From assembly GCA_963849955.1 (NCBI GenBank), contig CAWKJU010000017.1:118475-182474 (forward strand): 64,000 nt of DNA, written 5' to 3'. The DNA comes from CAWFGW01 sp963849955. Its GTDB lineage: Bacteria > Bacteroidota > Bacteroidia > Cytophagales > JAAEPT01. A program made the translations under genes and the position numbers. Every line of letters begins with the position of its first letter. The stretch's first letter is position 1. A model generated the notes under the pieces. It was given only the letters and a program-made list of their open reading frames with translations, ran no database searches and was not told the origin of the DNA. Below, in pieces: positions 61,922 to 64,000 of this stretch.

Positions 61922-63813
61922 CTCTGGGCAAGATCTTCTTGCTTTTGAGCTAGTTCTTCGAGTTTGTCCTTTGTTTCTTCGAGTTTTTGTTCAAAACGCA
62001 TTTGTTTGAATAACTCGAGGGTACGGTCTATTTCGTTTTCCAGGTTTTCATCTTTCTTCTGCAGTTGATCCAGTTTTTCTTTAAGTTCTTCGGGATTTTG
62101 GTTTTCCTGCAAGAGTTTTTCGAGTTCCTGCATCAGTTTCTTGGTTTCCTCATCTAGCAAGTCTTTCATCAGCTCATCCAGTTTTTTGAGCTTTTCTTTT
62201 AACTGTTCATCTTTCTCCTGGAAACGTTCCGACTGTTGTTGTTGCTTTTCAAAGTTTTCTTTCAGGTTGTCTACTTGATTTTCCAGTTGCTTTTGCTTCT
62301 GAATGAGTTTTTCTACATCTTTTTTGTCTTGCCAATCCAGATTTTTCTTTGACTGAATCTTTTCATTGGTCTTTTTAAGTTCTTCTCTGAACTCCTTCGT
62401 TTCCTTTAAAGCTTTTTCAAATGCTTTTTCCGTTTCTTTGGTCGACTTATCTAATTCCTCTTTAATGTTCTTTTGAGAAGGCAATCCAAAAACAGCCACA
62501 TGACTAGAAGCTGATTTACGTCCATTTACACCATCATTATCCCAGACAGTTACATAATACTCCAGTTGTTCACCCGGTTTCAAGTGTAGGGAATCCAAGT
62601 TAAGGTTATAGACAAAACTTTGATTGGTTTGATTGGAGTTAAAAGGAATTCGCTTTGAAGTATAACCTGTTTGTGATTCACTATCTGAAACTTTATAATA
62701 AAGTTTTAAATCCGTGATGCCATAGTCGTCTTGAATATTTCCAGTTAAAAAGAGGGTTGAGTACAATACAGTATCTTTAAACTCTTTTAAAACTACTGAT
62801 GGATGTAAATCTTTGATAACATTGATGCGGTACTCTATTTTGTCTTTGTTTGCGCCATTTTCATTGTAACCTTTCAAGCTGAACGATTCTGAGTTCTTCA
62901 CCTTGCGTGAGAATGAAAACTCTGAATCAGATTTCTCTTCAGCTGCAGTATTCGAAGAATCGGACTCAAATTTCACTTTTAAAGATTCTACATCTTCGGT
63001 GTTCACGGTCCAAGTGATGTTGGTTCCTTCGGGGACCGTAATAGAGCCTACGTTTTGAATTACTTCATGCGTTTTTTGTAGATAACGTGGATAATCTAAA
63101 TCTACTTTAAACGCTTTAATTTCTGGACGAGCAAGAACATTTATTTCATATTGCTGAGAATAAAAACCATTGGCGAACAATTGAAAGGATGTGTTTTTGT
63201 TTAATCGGGACAAAGTAAGCTCATAAGAGTCAGCACTTAATTTGGTGAGTTTTTTTCTAAGCCCATTTTCCTCGTAATACACCTGATCAGGTATAATATC
63301 ACCCTCAATTTTTACAGAAAGGGTAAAATCTTCGTTTTTGAAGGTTTTTAGGTTGTTTTTGATCGAAAAAGTGAATGGCGCTTGCGGAATTATTTCTTCA
63401 TTGTATCGAACTATGCGGCTAGCACTCTCCGTAATGTACTCAGGAATGATTAAAAGAAGCAATAAAAAAATTATACTAGGTATTAATAAATACTTAGAAG
63501 CTAACTTATTGTTAGTCTTGTAGTTAATTGCTGTAGAAAACGTAAATTTGGAGAGTTTTTCGGTTTTTTGGGCGATGCTGGCTGCGATAAGCGAATTTTC
63601 CTGGGCAGAAATACTGTACAGCTGCAGTGTGTTGAGTAGCTTATCGCTAATTTCTGGAAAATATTTACCGATTTGTTTGGCTGCTTCAACGTCACTGAGT
63701 TCTTTGTCGAGATTTAATAATTTTGAAGAAGGTATGATGACCCACTTCGTTAATGAAAACCCAACGATGGCTAAGTAGATAAAAAAGAGTACCGTGCGAA
63801 ATGTCACTATCAA
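61846..63813 (-). pseudogene. DUF4175 gene, middle piece
   Basis: 655 codons, from VTFRTVLFFIYLAIVGFSLT (second transmembrane helix) through the family block GKYFPEISDKLLNTLQLYSI, a third helix (YLLIPSIIFLLLLLIIPEYI), Ig-like beta segments, and a Lys/Glu-rich coiled coil (QKQLENQVDNLKENFEKQQQ). Its own last residues (RPNRKRKARKSYRKNRKKSM) are an out-of-frame artefact after the break near 61922. Repaired, the protein would have about 1,117 residues, the normal DUF4175 length. Function of the family is unknown; it sits in the inner membrane with a large coiled-coil domain. Confidence 0.8.
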
Positions 63814-63964
63814 AGTGACCTATGTTTTCCAAAAACGCGACCAGCAAAAACGCACTGATGATCAAACTAAAAAATAGTATTAAACCCTTAATAATCAAGT
63901 TTTTGTAATACTTTTCTTTGTATTCTTTTAGGTTTTGTTTGAGTATGTTGATTGGTTCAGACAA
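63692..63964 (-). pseudogene. DUF4175 gene, N-terminal piece (before first frameshift)
   Basis: TTG start at 63964, MSEPINILKQNLKEYKEKYY, then the first transmembrane helix (LIIKGLILFFSLIISAFLLV). The coding sense ends at LENIGHFDS; one extra G near 63805 (GATAGTGACATTT) shifts the frame, and the family continuation TFRTVLFF is read in the middle piece. Residues from 56 on in this frame are not genuine. Upstream in frame a TAA precedes it, so TTG is the only start seen. Confidence 0.7.
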
Positions 63965-64000
63965 ATTTTGGCGAAGTTAATCACTACAATACTACATCAT

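Overview
The window is a 64 kb stretch of chromosome from a low-GC member of the Bacteroidota, most likely a Flavobacteriales-type organism. Supporting signs are a type IX secretion (T9SS) C-terminal sorting domain, a PorD/DUF4835 gene and a PorP/SprF remnant, a fused E1 alpha/beta 2-oxoacid dehydrogenase, YtxJ (bacillithiol redox), DUF6495, Bacteroidota-type omega and dihydroorotase sequences, and several promoters matching TTTG-N18/21-TAnnTTTG. The assignment is inference; no rRNA gene is present. Most genes are housekeeping, and I see no prophage, CRISPR array or integrated plasmid.

Layout. 0-3.4 kb: a TrmH-type methylase divergent from mutS. 3.5-8.6 kb: an accessory patch with a decayed PorP/SprF fragment, two orphan exported proteins and a lipoprotein-expansin-expansin cluster, followed by a gene-free stretch with mobile palindromes. 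8.7-18.5 kb: fabV and fabI, then a long leftward cluster ostA-like, bamD, rpoZ-like, coaC, coaB, porD, DUF1566, small ORF, recN. 18.5-21.0 kb: tilS, whose 3' end has been tandemly duplicated in 177-bp steps, each ending in a REP-like palindrome, beside a REP-associated tyrosine transposase (RAYT). 21-32 kb: hemH, DUF4442, lipA, a secreted 22-residue-repeat protein in an operon with ytxJ, E1 dehydrogenase, an M16 peptidase, ispF and an ABC ATPase. 32-40 kb: a frameshifted caspase-like protein, an rRNA methyltransferase operon, and a 7TM-DISM sensor fused to a transposase-like zinc-ribbon/HTH. 40-47 kb: gcvP, a DEAD-box helicase, pyrC, tRNA-His and tRNA-Val. 47-55 kb: an AsmA-like protein, two DUF547 proteins, a LacI-type regulator, an RluA-type pseudouridine synthase and a TPR protein. 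55.6-60.6 kb: an AT-rich gene-free region with DnaA-box-like words, an Ig-like lipoprotein, mnmG, two parS sites, ybeY and an RsbW-like kinase. 60.6-64 kb: a DUF4175 gene broken by two frameshifts.

The most unusual items are the REP/RAYT array that has rewritten the C-terminus of TilS, the membrane sensor with a domesticated transposase-type DNA-binding end, two matching terminator-linked RNA elements 9 kb apart, and parS sites plus an origin-like region near mnmG. Four genes (coaBC, the caspase, DUF4175 twice) show clean single-indel frame breaks. They could be real, but their uniform look means base-level sequence error must be excluded first.
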